Positions 52,650 to 62,442 of a stretch of DNA of 64,000 nucleotides are shown piece by piece. The notes under the pieces are model-generated. The model saw nothing but the letters and a program-made list of their open reading frames with translations, did not search any database and was not told the origin of the DNA. Positions within the stretch are counted from its first letter, which is position 1. Every line of letters starts with the position of its first letter. This DNA comes from Sapria himalayana (Eukaryota > Streptophyta > Magnoliopsida > Malpighiales > Rafflesiaceae): assembly GCA_029783825.1 (NCBI GenBank), contig JAREIK010002455.1, forward strand, positions 1 through 64,000, read 5' to 3'. The translations under genes were made by a program, and so were the position numbers.

Positions 52650-52688
52650 ATGCTATGTCGATATGACACGACCCGTTTGACATCTTTA
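52650..52688 (-). repeat. hAT-like right terminal inverted repeat
   Basis: CACGACCCGTTTGACATC followed by TTTA. The reverse complement, TAAAGATGTCAAACGGGTCG, resembles the termini at 45452 and 62443 (TGTCAA then a G/C-rich block). It marks the right limit of the composite hAT region. Confidence 0.6.
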
Positions 52689-55600
52689 ACTTAAACATAT
52701 GAAAACCTAATAGAAATATGATTAAAAAGAGATTTAAGTATCTGATCATATTTGTTGTTGACTGTTCAAGATATATTTGGATATATTTATTTTGTGATAG
52801 ATCAAAAGTCTTCTTTGGTTAAAATTTTTTAAAAATTGATAAAAACTCAATTCGATAAAATTAAAAAAAATTAAAAAAATAATAATAAATTATAATTTTT
52901 GTCATATCAATTTAATATTTATTATATAGATAATCAGATTATATACTAGACTTTTTTGTAATATCACACCTTCAACAAAATAAGGTGGCTGAAGGAAGAA
53001 TAGACAACTGATTCAGATGACTCATATTTTTACTTGGAAAGAGTATTCCAAAATTGTTGTCTTCTAGAGTTTTTTGTTATACTTATTTTTTTTGATTGTT
53101 CTCTAGGATGAGAAAAACTAGTATCCAAGGCCTTGAGTTATGTCTTTCTCGGATACTTTAGTTCCCAAAGAGAGTATATTTTTTACCATAGACTAATAAA
53201 ATTTTAATGAGTTTAGATGTTAATTGTTTAATAATGATTTATTCTTTAACATTCTTAGGAAGAGTGTGAATATATATATATATTGCATTTGGATTCATCA
53301 CTCTTTGTCTCATATCTATAACCCTGCATCGACTTTTAGTTGATAAAGAGAGTCACTCATTTACTATATTTGATCAGGTTGGTTTTGAGCATGATATTGT
53401 TCACATAGAATCAGCATACTTGCCAACAAATTCAGATTATATTGAGTTTAGCAAAAGTGAGAGTTCTAGAGTAGAAGGATTTTTTTCATATCAAGATTAC
53501 ATAGTATTATAAGTGTGTGCACCAATACATACTCATAATGTTAGGAATTATGACACTTGAACATTCATAACTTAGCGTATATACTAGATGAGAGAAACAT
53601 GCCTAGCTTGATAGGATAAGAGGCGATCCTATCGAGGAGCCAAACAATTTTATAGGCAGTCCCTCTGACCTTGACCTTTCGATTGCTCTATGAAAAGGAG
53701 AGAAGAAGTGTACTCAATACTCTATTTCACATAGTTCGTTGCACTCTTATTTTATTTTATTTTATTTCTTTTATTATTTCTCTTAATGATACTAGCATGA
53801 TCTTTTTCTGAGATATTATCTCATTTAAGAATGTGTCAGATTATGATAGATGAGATGTATATCCTTAGCTATAATGAGATCAGACAACTAATATCATGAT
53901 CTTTGAGAAAGTATGTTGTTGGATGCATTTTATTGTTTACTATGAATGCACGTTTTGATGAAAAATCATATCATCTTAAAAATGAGATTTATAGTGATGT
54001 GATACAATCAGATATTTGGTATGAAATATCATGATACTTACTCTGTAGTAATCAAGTTGACTTCGGTACGTATTTTCATTTTTTACAATATCTCACGGTT
54101 AGAGTATACACAAACTAAACTTGAAAAAAATATTTTTGTATTATAAACTTCAAATGGATGTATATATGAAGCAACTACTATTGTTTTGGGCAGTACAATC
54201 AAGATGGTTTGCAGATTGTAGAATGTATTATATGGTCTAAAGTAGTCACCTGAGCCTGGTTTGTAAGGTTTTGTAGTCACTTTATTTGAGCTAATCAAAT
54301 ACATTATTGATTTTTATTTGTTCTTCTTTAGGATACATATTATCTCATGTAAAATTTATCGATTGGTAGATATAATAAAAAGAGTTTTTGACATATTGCC
54401 TTATATAAATTTTTGGACTACTTGGAATGAATGAAATGTGAGTGATTAAAAATAGTTGCAACAATATTTTGGCAACAATATTTTTGGATGTGAGATTGTT
54501 TCCACAAGGAATTAGTGTAGTGCAGTATCAGTGCAAATGCACCATCAATATAACATGGGATCTATTTTGTTTATTTTTATTTTAATAAATCTTTTATCTT
54601 TTTTGTTGAATCATATTTATTGGATATTCATATATATATATTCCTAAATTCATAAATATTTTCATATTGAATTTTATATATTCATTTGTGATAGAAGAGT
54701 TGGATTTTGATTAATTAATTTCTTAAAAAACTAGAATTTTTTTAGGCAAGAAAATGGATAAAAATCATCTTTTAAAAATTTTTTTTTCAAAAAATTATTC
54801 TAAAACTATCGAGATAACTAAGTCATTATTCTAGTTACCTTTATTGCCATATACAACGTTAGTAAATTTAGCTATAATTTTTTTTTTGTTTTTCATTTAT
54901 TTTTTTTACTTTGTTTTTCAAATATCCAAATGAATTTTCTTTTTTGACATGATTTATTGGAAGTCTTATTTCAAGTTTATCCAAGAAGCAACACTTGGAA
55001 TGTTAAATTTTTTCAACTTAGATTGGTTTTTTAGGCATGGAGATCAAATTTAGTAGGAATGAGAGTGGACATGCATGAAATATGGCACTATTAAGCAATG
55101 TCGCATAACACGTAGTTACATTTAGTGATTTTCATCAACCAGCTATTATTGTTGGAGGATGCATTGCAATTGTAGTAGTGATACTCTCTATTTTCCTTAT
55201 ATTTCAACATCTCAGATCTTATTCCAATCCAAAAGTTTGCTTTTAAGTTTATTATCTGACAATGTAATTTCTAATTTATCATCATGATCATTGTTGGGCC
55301 TTTACCTTGCCATTTGGACCTACCTAACCTAATCCATGTTCTAATATATTCTAATCCATATATAAATATTTTTATTTTTTTTATTTTTTTTATTTTTTTT
55401 ATTTTTTTTATTTTTTTTATTTTTTTTATTTTTTTTTGTAACTTACGTAAATAAAAAATATATTATATAGTAGACCTATCTATATATAATTAAATTTATT
55501 CTCTGATATAATTATTAATTATTTTTGAGTTTTCATTTTAATTTTCTCCCAAATCTTTACCTTATGACTCATCAATTATATTTATTTATAATTTGAACAT

Positions 55601-56623
55601 TTTTGAATATCATTGTTATAATTTTATGAGTGTTTATTAATTATATTATTCTTAAATATGATTGGGTGAAATAATATTGAGCTAATTGATTACTTCGAAG
55701 TTTTTTGCGTTACTTATATATTGTAGGTAATGCATTTGTACAATGATAAATATCTATAGCTAATGGTAGTATGTCTCAGGTTGGAGACTTTTTAGATGTA
55801 GTCTCTATAAATTTTTGGGAGGTAAGACTATCAATATATTAAACTCTCTCAGATCTCTCATTAAAATAGGAATCTTGTATACTGAGTATGACTTCAATGA
55901 CCTCCATTTATTATATATATATTTTTAATAATAGGAACACCCAATTTATGGCCTGCTCAATTTTTTTTTCTTTATTTATAATTAGGTTTGCTGTTTGAGT
56001 TATGATTTAGTGTTTTATTTTCTTTTTTCTATCATAATATTTTCTTCTTTAATTTATAAGCTAGGGTTTGCAAATCATAGAAGTATGTCTACATTTACAT
56101 GGATTTACTATACAATGTGTGCACTTAGTTTATGCAGTAGATCTATATGGTAAATAGCTGACATGACTGCAGAGTGATGTCGATGTAGTGTTAGTGTTGA
56201 TGTGGAACAATAATAGTGTGTGTGTTTGTGTGGAGGACAAGATATTAATGGATTATCGGCATGGTTGTGGCATCGACATAGTATTTGTGCAGTGACATTG
56301 ACAATGTGATTGTATTTGTGGTGTTGAGGCAAAGTGTATACAATGTCTAATAGTGTGGCAATTGCAGAGGTGTCAACATGGTATTAATGTGTATGGTGTA
56401 GTGTAGTGTTGTGTTGTGTGCACAATAAAAGTTATGTGTAATAGTTTGGGCATTATGGTGTAAGTGTAACAGTGCAATGTGGTGTGAAGTCAATGCAGTG
56501 TAGTTCAGTGCACTGAGGTATGAAGAGTGATGTAATGTGGAGTTCACATAAATCTTATATGGAAATCAGTTTCCTTAACTTGGCTATATATTTTTTAATT
56601 ATTGGGATCTTATTAATTACTTA
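52689..56623. other. AT-rich sequence inside CACTA element 2, no gene recognised
   Basis: About 3.9 kb with scattered short frames and no recognisable domain. It contains a 9-bp microsatellite (55374-55436) and a GTG-rich segment (56100-56560) that reads as a run of GTGTAGTG-like words. That segment loosely resembles 44220-44470: both follow an ACAAATTATAGAAG / GCAAATCATAGAAG word. A stretch at 53520-53800 is more balanced but shows no frame. Confidence 0.55.
55374..55436 (+). repeat. (ATTTTTTTT)n 9-bp microsatellite
   Basis: Single A residues occur exactly every 9 bp (55383, 55392, 55401, 55410, 55419, 55428) within a T tract. This is an unusually regular array for an A/T tract. Confidence 0.95.
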
Positions 56624-57033
56624 GAGCATCTCCAATGGTAAAGCTCCATTTGGGGTTCCAAAAGTTATAAATGGAACCTTATACAGTATTTTGGACCCCT
56701 AAATGGAACCAATTGTCTTCTATCACTCCAACCATAGTCTCCAAATAAGTATCTATTTTAATATTTTATTATATTTTAATATAAATATAATAAAATTTAT
56801 ATTGTGTATAAAAAATAGCCGTTGGGAAAGTTACCAACGGTGATGAATAGTTTTTTTCCCTTCGAATTTTGCAGACTCTCAAAACCGGTTGCAAATTTGG
56901 AACCTCAAATTTTGGGGTTCCATTTTGATGACTGAAATGGAATCCCAATTGGAGGACTATGCTGACGGGTTGGGATTCCATTTTGACGAGTATTTCATTT
57001 GGCGACTGTTATACCGACAGATTGGAGATGCTC
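56624..57033. mobile_element. Tourist-type MITE (PIF/Harbinger superfamily)
   Basis: A complete 410-bp non-autonomous element. Its left end GAGCATCTCCAAT (56624) and right end ATTGGAGATGCTC (ending 57033) are perfect inverted repeats. Both are flanked by TTA (56621-56623 and 57034-57036), the target-site duplication typical of PIF/Harbinger insertions. Internally it has further inverted words (GGGGTTCCA / TGGAATCCC). The short frames inside are not expected to be coding. It lies within CACTA element 2, so it inserted after that element or was carried by it. Confidence 0.9.
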
Positions 57034-57379
57034 TTAAAAAGACAGAATTGCTTAGTTGTATGTTTTTTACATAGCTGTAGCTTAGTCCTAATTGTATAGC
57101 TATATGTTTTCTTTACATAACTGTAACTTTAAAGTTGGCCATACACCTAACTTTTATTTATTTTTTTTATGCTTTGATGAGAGTACTCAATTTGTGAGAT
57201 GACATAATAATTTTGTCTTCTATATAAGAGTTTTTATGTATGTTTTTAAATTACTTTTTTCCTGTTGATAATCTTCAATGATATTTTTTTAAGCATTATT
57301 TATTTTAATATCTTATATAATTTTCTATATTAAAAGTATGTCATGGTCTATATATGAGCGATCCTTGAATTACACAATC

Positions 57380-58057
57380 TTCTCATATAATAATTTAAAT
57401 TTGATATTATAAAAAAAATAATAAATATATAAATGCCAATAAAAATTTATATTAAATATGATTAAAATAACTATTTTTTGATTATAATTTAATTAAAATA
57501 TTATACTTAATTTTATCTGAAAAATTTATTTATGATATTTAAATATTTGTATTACAAAACATTATATAATTTATTATATAATTATAATATTTATAAAATA
57601 TTTTAATTAATATATAAAAATATATAAAAATTACAACTAATTAAAAACTAAAATAAACAATTATTTGATTACAAAAAAATTATAAAATTATATGAATAAA
57701 TGAATTAATAAGTAAATATTTATAAAAATAAAAGTATATAATAATATTTTTATAATTATAGAAATTTTTTAAAAATATAATGACTAAAAGATTTTATATC
57801 TTTGAATAATTAAAAAAAAAATTTTATTTTTCATAAAATTTAAAAGAAAAAAGTTGATATTTTAAGATTAATATAATGTTGTTTTAATCATATTAAAAAA
57901 ATTTTGATTATTTAAAAAATTAATATTTTAGTGTGGTTATTAAATGAACACTTCAAACATTAAAATTTATCATGATAAAAAGATTTTAATTATATGCTTT
58001 TATAATTATTTCATATTATTTTAATAAAAGATAAATAGAATTCTTATAAATGTATGA

Positions 58058-58104
<47 letters not shown>

Positions 58105-58260
58105 TACTTTATTATTATATAATATTATTTTATTATTTATTAAATAATATCATTTATGGTTAAATAAAGATCTATTTCTATTATTTTATTTAAAGTATTT
58201 ATTTTTTATAATTTAATTTTAGTGTTATTTTTTTATATTTTATTTTATAATAGTTTAGTA
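57380..58260 (+). repeat. Dispersed AT-rich repeat, copy 2 (partner at 13600-14470)
   Basis: Shares ordered landmarks with 13600-14470: AACATTATATAATTTATTAT, AATATAATGACTAAAAGAT, CATAAAATTTAAAAGAAAA, TTTAGTGTGGTTATTAAATG, ATATAATATTATTTTATT and AATATCATTTATGGTTAAAT. The central simple repeat here is a plain TA run (58063-58100). Same orientation as copy 1. Confidence 0.75.
58063..58100. repeat. (TA)n microsatellite
   Basis: A TA run of about 38 bp. It occupies the position of the compound AT/GTAT/GT repeat in the partner copy. Confidence 0.95.
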
Positions 58261-58299
58261 TATATATAAGGTTTTATTAAAATGCTTTTTATCAAAAAA

Positions 58300-58711
58300 C
58301 AAAGCCCATACTTCAAACTGTGCATTTAATAGTAGCAATAACAATGTTTTAGGGTTCTCACAGGAGATCTACAATGTCATAACTTATGGTGGTGTTCATA
58401 TAGACATGAGAACAATGCTTGTAGATTGGGTTCCCATCTACCAGCTCTTCGAGTGTGTAAAACCACCTCTGCTGGCAATTTCACATCATTGACACTCTTG
58501 TAAGCGCAGATTAATTAAAAGATGCTGTGTGGACTAAATTCATTAGTGGGGGCCATAACATTTGCTATTGCTTCAGGAAACATAATCTGATACGAGTAAT
58601 GAGTGTACTGATCAACTGATGACATGAAGCAACTCTATGATGGATGCGTATGAATTCATTAGTGGTGACATGGAGAGTGGTGTTTGACATGTTGTTGTTT
58701 CACAGGTGAGT
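58300..58711 (+). other. Balanced-composition segment with a consensus splice donor, unrecognised
   Basis: Base composition rises in GC against the flanks. A short open stretch near 58635 reads MMDAYEFISGDMESGV. At 58706 the sequence CACAG/GTGAGT is a consensus splice donor. It lies between the dispersed repeat and the duplicated CACTA terminal region, so it may be an exon of the element's own decayed gene or captured host DNA. No family is recognised. Confidence 0.25.
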
Positions 58712-59760
58712 AATTTCTTGCTCGTTGCTTGACCCTATTTCTTTTTATTTTTGAGTTTCCTAGAAAATGTTGAAAAAATTAGTATTTCTATTTTATCTAA
58801 TTTAGAAATAGAAACTTACTCTTTTTGAAGAAAAAGTCAATCATAAAAATCATACATAAGAAAATATATTTGGGTAGATGTCACATTTGAATTACAATGC
58901 AATAATTTCGTGCTGAGCTTTATCTAGAATTTATGAATTGTGAATAGACTAGACATAGCTTGGCCAATCCTATTCTTTTTCATCACCTATGTGTATAATT
59001 CAAATTAAATGTACATGCTCATTGTTGTGTTGTCATATGCATTGTGAGGAGTCCCTACTTAATGCATATCTTAATAGACTTATCTCTAAAAATTAGAGAG
59101 ATTATGTCTGATGAGTCTCAAACTCAATATTTATTGTTCTTGGACAAAAATATTTGTTATAGTGTCAAGATATAATCTTCATTACATTCATGTGATAAAT
59201 ATTTTCATAATAATTAGTAATTTTTGTATTCTTTCTGCACAAATATATTTTATTTTAAAATTTTTATGAGATTTAGTGAGTTGAAGTTTATGTTTTGTTG
59301 CATATTTTATAATTTAGCCTTTGCATGCTTATGTATACAACCGATGATAAAAAATATTATTCTAGGCCAAGAATAAAATATCATGTATTAATTTTTATTT
59401 TGAATTATTATAGTTTTGTTAAACTTGAATTTTTTATGTGTGTTTTAATGATGTTATTTTTGAGATTTATTGCCTAGTGAGATGAGACCTAATACTTAAT
59501 GATAAATTGATAGTCAAAAAATAACCAATATGAAAAATATTGAATATTAATAATTTTATCTCCTAATTTTCTAGCTATCTTGATTATACGAGTCCACTAA
59601 AAAAATTAAGTTTTATTCTTATCTTTAATTTTATTCTTTATTTTTAAAATTCCAGTGTTGTTCTTAAAGAGCCTATATTGCAAGATTTTCCTAAAATGTA
59701 ATATATAAAGTAAGGTGCGTTTTATTTTACATATAATTTTATATAAAAACATGAATAATG
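58712..59760. other. AT-rich sequence, nothing recognised
   Basis: About 1 kb of AT-rich DNA between the donor-like site and the first GCN tract. No frame, repeat or terminus of note. Confidence 0.6.
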
Positions 59761-59774
59761 TTGGATTTTATTTT

Positions 59775-60271
59775 GGCAGTAGCGGCGGCGGCGGCACCGG
59801 TAGCACCGACATCACAGGCTGCACTGGTAGCAGTGGTAGAGGTGACGGCGGCGGCGGCGGCGGCAGTACCGGCAGTGGCAAAAATGTCGGCAGCTGTAAT
59901 AGCAGCGACAACAACAAAAAGCATCGGCAACGGTGGCAGCAGCGGCAGTAGCAGCACTGGCAACGGCAGAAGCGGCGTTAGCGGTGACATGCAGTGGCAT
60001 CAGCGGCAGCGGCAGCATCAACAGTAACGACGACATCAGTGGCAGCACCGGTTGTAGTGGCAGTATGGGGTGCAACAGTAGCGACAACAGCCACGGCAGT
60101 GGCTATGGCGAAAGCAATGGTAGCAAGAGCGACAGCACCGGCAGCGGAGGCAGTAGCGGCGGTAGCAGTGACAGCGGCAACAACGATGACAACAGCAGCA
60201 GCAGCTACAGCAGTAGTGGCAGTAGTAGGAGAAGCAGCAGTGGCAGCGGGAGCAGCAACAATGACAACAAA
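59775..60271 (+). repeat. GCN/GGN trinucleotide tract, copy 1
   Basis: Nearly 500 bp of imperfect AGCGGC/GGCAGC/GGTAGC triplets with phase 3, so all frames give Ala-, Gly/Ser- or Gln/Arg-rich strings. Strongly GC-rich in an AT-rich region. It follows an ATG (59750 region), and one frame is open across most of the tract, but repeat structure alone explains this. It may be an expanded codon run in a former terminal exon. Confidence 0.9.
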
Positions 60272-60519
60272 TGTGATATATATATACGTATATAGTTAGT
60301 ATACATACATATAATAATGCAGTATTTTATGTAAATATATACTAAGTATATATGTACTCAGTATATATGTACACATAATATTGTAGTTTATATGTACATA
60401 TAATATAGTAATTTATGTACGATTGAAATGCTAGTATATATGTACATATTTACTGCAGTAATATATATATATATATGTATGTATATATACACACATAGTT
60501 TTTTATATTTATTTTGATT

Positions 60520-60740
60520 TGATTGAGTGTTTTAAATTTCTTACAGATATGCTACCACATTATTTTCCATTCGTAGCTCATATAAGTGAATGGAATTTTC
60601 AACAGACATGATGCATCGTGATCGGACAGCTTTTTCACAGCAGAAAGTTGGTGATCGGAGGAGCAAAGGGAGAGAAAGCAACCTCAATGCATGGATATAT
60701 TATACTTAATGCACTGTCGGTAGATACATTGATTAATAAG
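60520..60740 (+). pseudogene. Conserved CACTA terminal-exon block, copy 1
   Basis: After an AG acceptor-like site at 60543-60545 the frame reads MLPHYFPFVAHISEWNFQQ then TGA. Compared with MVPYCSPYEACISEGF (element 1) and MIPYCSSYKATISDE (copy 2), the positions M-x-P-x-x-x-x-x-x-A-x-I-S-acidic are kept. The shared residues suggest former protein coding, with stops at slightly different places. It is flanked by palindromic TATGTAC repeats upstream. Likely the last exon of a TNPA-type gene. Confidence 0.45.
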
Positions 60741-61002
60741 ATGTAATATAATTTTGTTATATTTTTGTTTTAGTTATTTAAAATATTGTAATAGAATAAG
60801 TTATTAAATGAATTTTTTTTGTTTAATTTAAAATTTTCATTTATAGTTTCTATTTTTATTCAATTTAATATAAATATATTAAAATATTTAATTAAATTTT
60901 TGTTGAAGCTGTATTACAATCAACTTTAAATTATGTTTGTTCATGTCTATAATAACTGTTATTATATATCTGTGAATATGTTTGTGTGTCTACGAATTTT
61001 TT

Positions 61003-61505
61003 GGGTAGCGACATCGGTGGCAGCGATGGCAACGGAAGCGGCAATGGTGGTAGTGGGGGCGGCGGTAGCAGCGGCGGAGCAGCAGCGGCAAGAGCTGCAC
61101 CATCGGAGGCCGTGGTAGAGGCAGCAGCACCGGCTACACCGGAAGTAGCGGTGGCAGTGGCGGTTGCAGTGGCTGCAACTAAATCAATGGTAGAACCAGA
61201 AGCAGCTACAGCACCCGAAATCAACGGTAGACGGTGGCAGTAGCAGCGGCGGCAGTGGCAGGAGTGGCAGGGGTGGCAGCGACAGCATCGGCATGCAGCG
61301 GTAGCACCGGCAGCATCGGCACCCACTATAGTGACCAGTAGCGGAGGCGGCCAGTGGCAGCGGCAGCTGCGGTGGCGGCAGAGGCGGCAGCATCAGAGGC
61401 GACAGTAGAGGCAGCGGTGGAAATAGTGACAGTAGCAGTGGTATTGGCAGTGACATCGGCAACGACAGATACGGCAAGAGCAGCAGCGGAAGCACAAACA
61501 ACAGG
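61003..61505 (+). repeat. GCN/GGN trinucleotide tract, copy 2
   Basis: A second tract of about 500 bp with the same triplet structure, in the equivalent position of the second 1.22-kb unit. The exact order of triplets differs from copy 1, implying independent turnover since the duplication. Confidence 0.9.
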
Positions 61506-61744
61506 ACCAAGTGAGGTATATACGTACGAATAAAGTCAGTATATACGTACATTTAATATTGTAGTATTTTATGCACATATATACTAAGTATATTTGTACT
61601 TAGTTTATATGTACACATTATAATATTGTTTATATGTATATATACTATAGTAATATATGTACAAATGAAATGCTAGTATATATTTATATATATACATACT
61701 GCAGGATTATATATGTATCAAAACATAACTTTTTTTGTTAATTT

Positions 61745-61960
61745 GACTAAGTTGTTTAATTTTCTTACAAATATGATACCATATTGTTCCTCTTACAAAG
61801 CTACTATAAGTGATGAGATTTTTTACTAGATATTACGTGATGTTACTCGGACAGCTTTGTCGCAGTAGAAAAATGATGATCGGTGGAGCAGAGGGAGAAA
61901 AAACAACATCAATGAATGGATATATTATACTTTATGCACTGTGGGTAGAAACATTGATGA
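61745..61960 (+). pseudogene. Conserved CACTA terminal-exon block, copy 2
   Basis: The acceptor-like site reads TTCTTACAAATATG, so the AG is lost. The frame MIPYCSSYKATISDE then reaches a stop. Downstream landmarks TCGGACAGCTTTGTCGCAG and GGAGCAGAGGGAGAAAA match the other two copies. The mutated acceptor suggests this copy is not spliced normally. Confidence 0.45.
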
Positions 61961-62159
61961 ATGAGATCAAATAAAAGTTTGGTTTTTTTTTCTTTCAATT
62001 ATGCTGAATATTGAATTTACATAAAGATTTTAAATGATTTTATTTTTTGTTTATTATAAATTATTTATAAATTCAATTTTTATTAAATTTGATATAAAAA
62101 TATTAAATTATTTAATAAAAAATTTAAAAAATTTTAAATTCTGAAATTATTTTTGAAAT

Positions 62160-62442
62160 TAAAATGGCTAGGGAATATTCCCTTGATAAATTAGCAAGGG
62201 AAAATCGCTTGCTAAATTAGATAGGGAAAATTCCCTAGCTAATTTAGCTAGGGACATATTAAAATTAGTAACAGATAATCCGTCGCTAAATTTATTTAGC
62301 TAGAGTCTATATCCGTCGCTAAAATTTATAGTCAACACTTTAGCTAGGGAATAATCTATCATTATTTTTGTTTAGCGATGGAATATCTCATTTATCTTAC
62401 TAATTTAGCTATGAATTTTTTTTTTTAGCAAGTGATTTTTCC
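62160..62442 (-). repeat. CACTA right subterminal region, interrupted by a hAT end
   Basis: Contains TAGCTAGGGAATATTCCC-like, CCGTCGCTAAAT, TTAGCGATGGAA and AGCAAGTGATTTTTC. Read on the minus strand it matches 32708-33128 in motif order. The outermost TTGTAGTG expected of the terminus is missing; CTAGAGGTGTCAACC takes its place at 62442-62443. The remaining bases may lie beyond the hAT element, outside the window. Confidence 0.75.

Larger units (their letters stand above)
45452..52688 (+). mobile_element. Composite hAT region bounded by hAT-like termini
   Basis: The left end is TAGGGGTGTCAAGTGTGC at 45452. The right end, read inward on the minus strand from 52688, is TAAAGATGTCAAACGGGTC. Both fit the TGTCAA-containing termini of plant hAT elements, but the 8 bp outside them (TATAAAAT and ACTTAAAC) do not match, so a single clean insertion is not proven. 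Inside are remnants of two different hAT transposase types (46430-47510 and 49770-52060) separated by GC-richer tandem repeats. A nested or recombined pair of elements is the best reading. Confidence 0.55.
59761..62150 (+). repeat. Tandem duplication of the CACTA terminal-exon region (period about 1.22 kb)
   Basis: Two units, about 59761-60900 and 61003-62150. Each has three parts in the same order: an approximately 500-bp GCN/GGN trinucleotide tract, a cluster of TATATGTACATATA-type palindromic repeats, and a conserved block with a TTCTTACA(A/G)ATATG splice acceptor-like site (60543 and 61767). Then TCGGACAGCTTT, GGAGCA, AATG-ATGGATATATTATACTT and an AT-rich tail. A third copy of the last two parts is in element 1 at 33290-33740 on the minus strand, where the trinucleotide tract is absent or only a short acidic stretch. 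Offsets between units are 1224-1228 bp. Confidence 0.85.
41879..62442 (+). mobile_element. CACTA element 2 (about 20.5 kb), non-autonomous and heavily nested
   Basis: The left terminus CACTACAAGAAAATATC is at 41879. The right subterminal region (62160-62442) faces it in reverse orientation and ends in TTTTTCCTAG, close to the TTTTTCTTGTAGTG expected of this family but cut by a hAT terminus. Between them no TNP2 gene is seen, only foreign insertions and a duplicated terminal-exon region. That both ends belong to one element is inferred from their complementary end types and orientation. The alternative is two separate fragments. Confidence 0.55.

Noticed and set aside
52348..52680. Overlapping Cys/Leu/Pro- and Arg/Gly-rich frames on both strands
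   Set aside because: Products of the 17-bp minisatellite.
45444..52696. 8-bp target-site duplication for the hAT pair 45452/52688
   Set aside because: TATAAAAT on the left and ACTTAAAC on the right do not match, so a simple single insertion is not supported.
59715..61578. Ala-, Gly/Ser- and Leu-rich frames on both strands
   Set aside because: All frames are open because of the phase-3 GCN/GGN tract. No single frame is favoured enough to call a protein.
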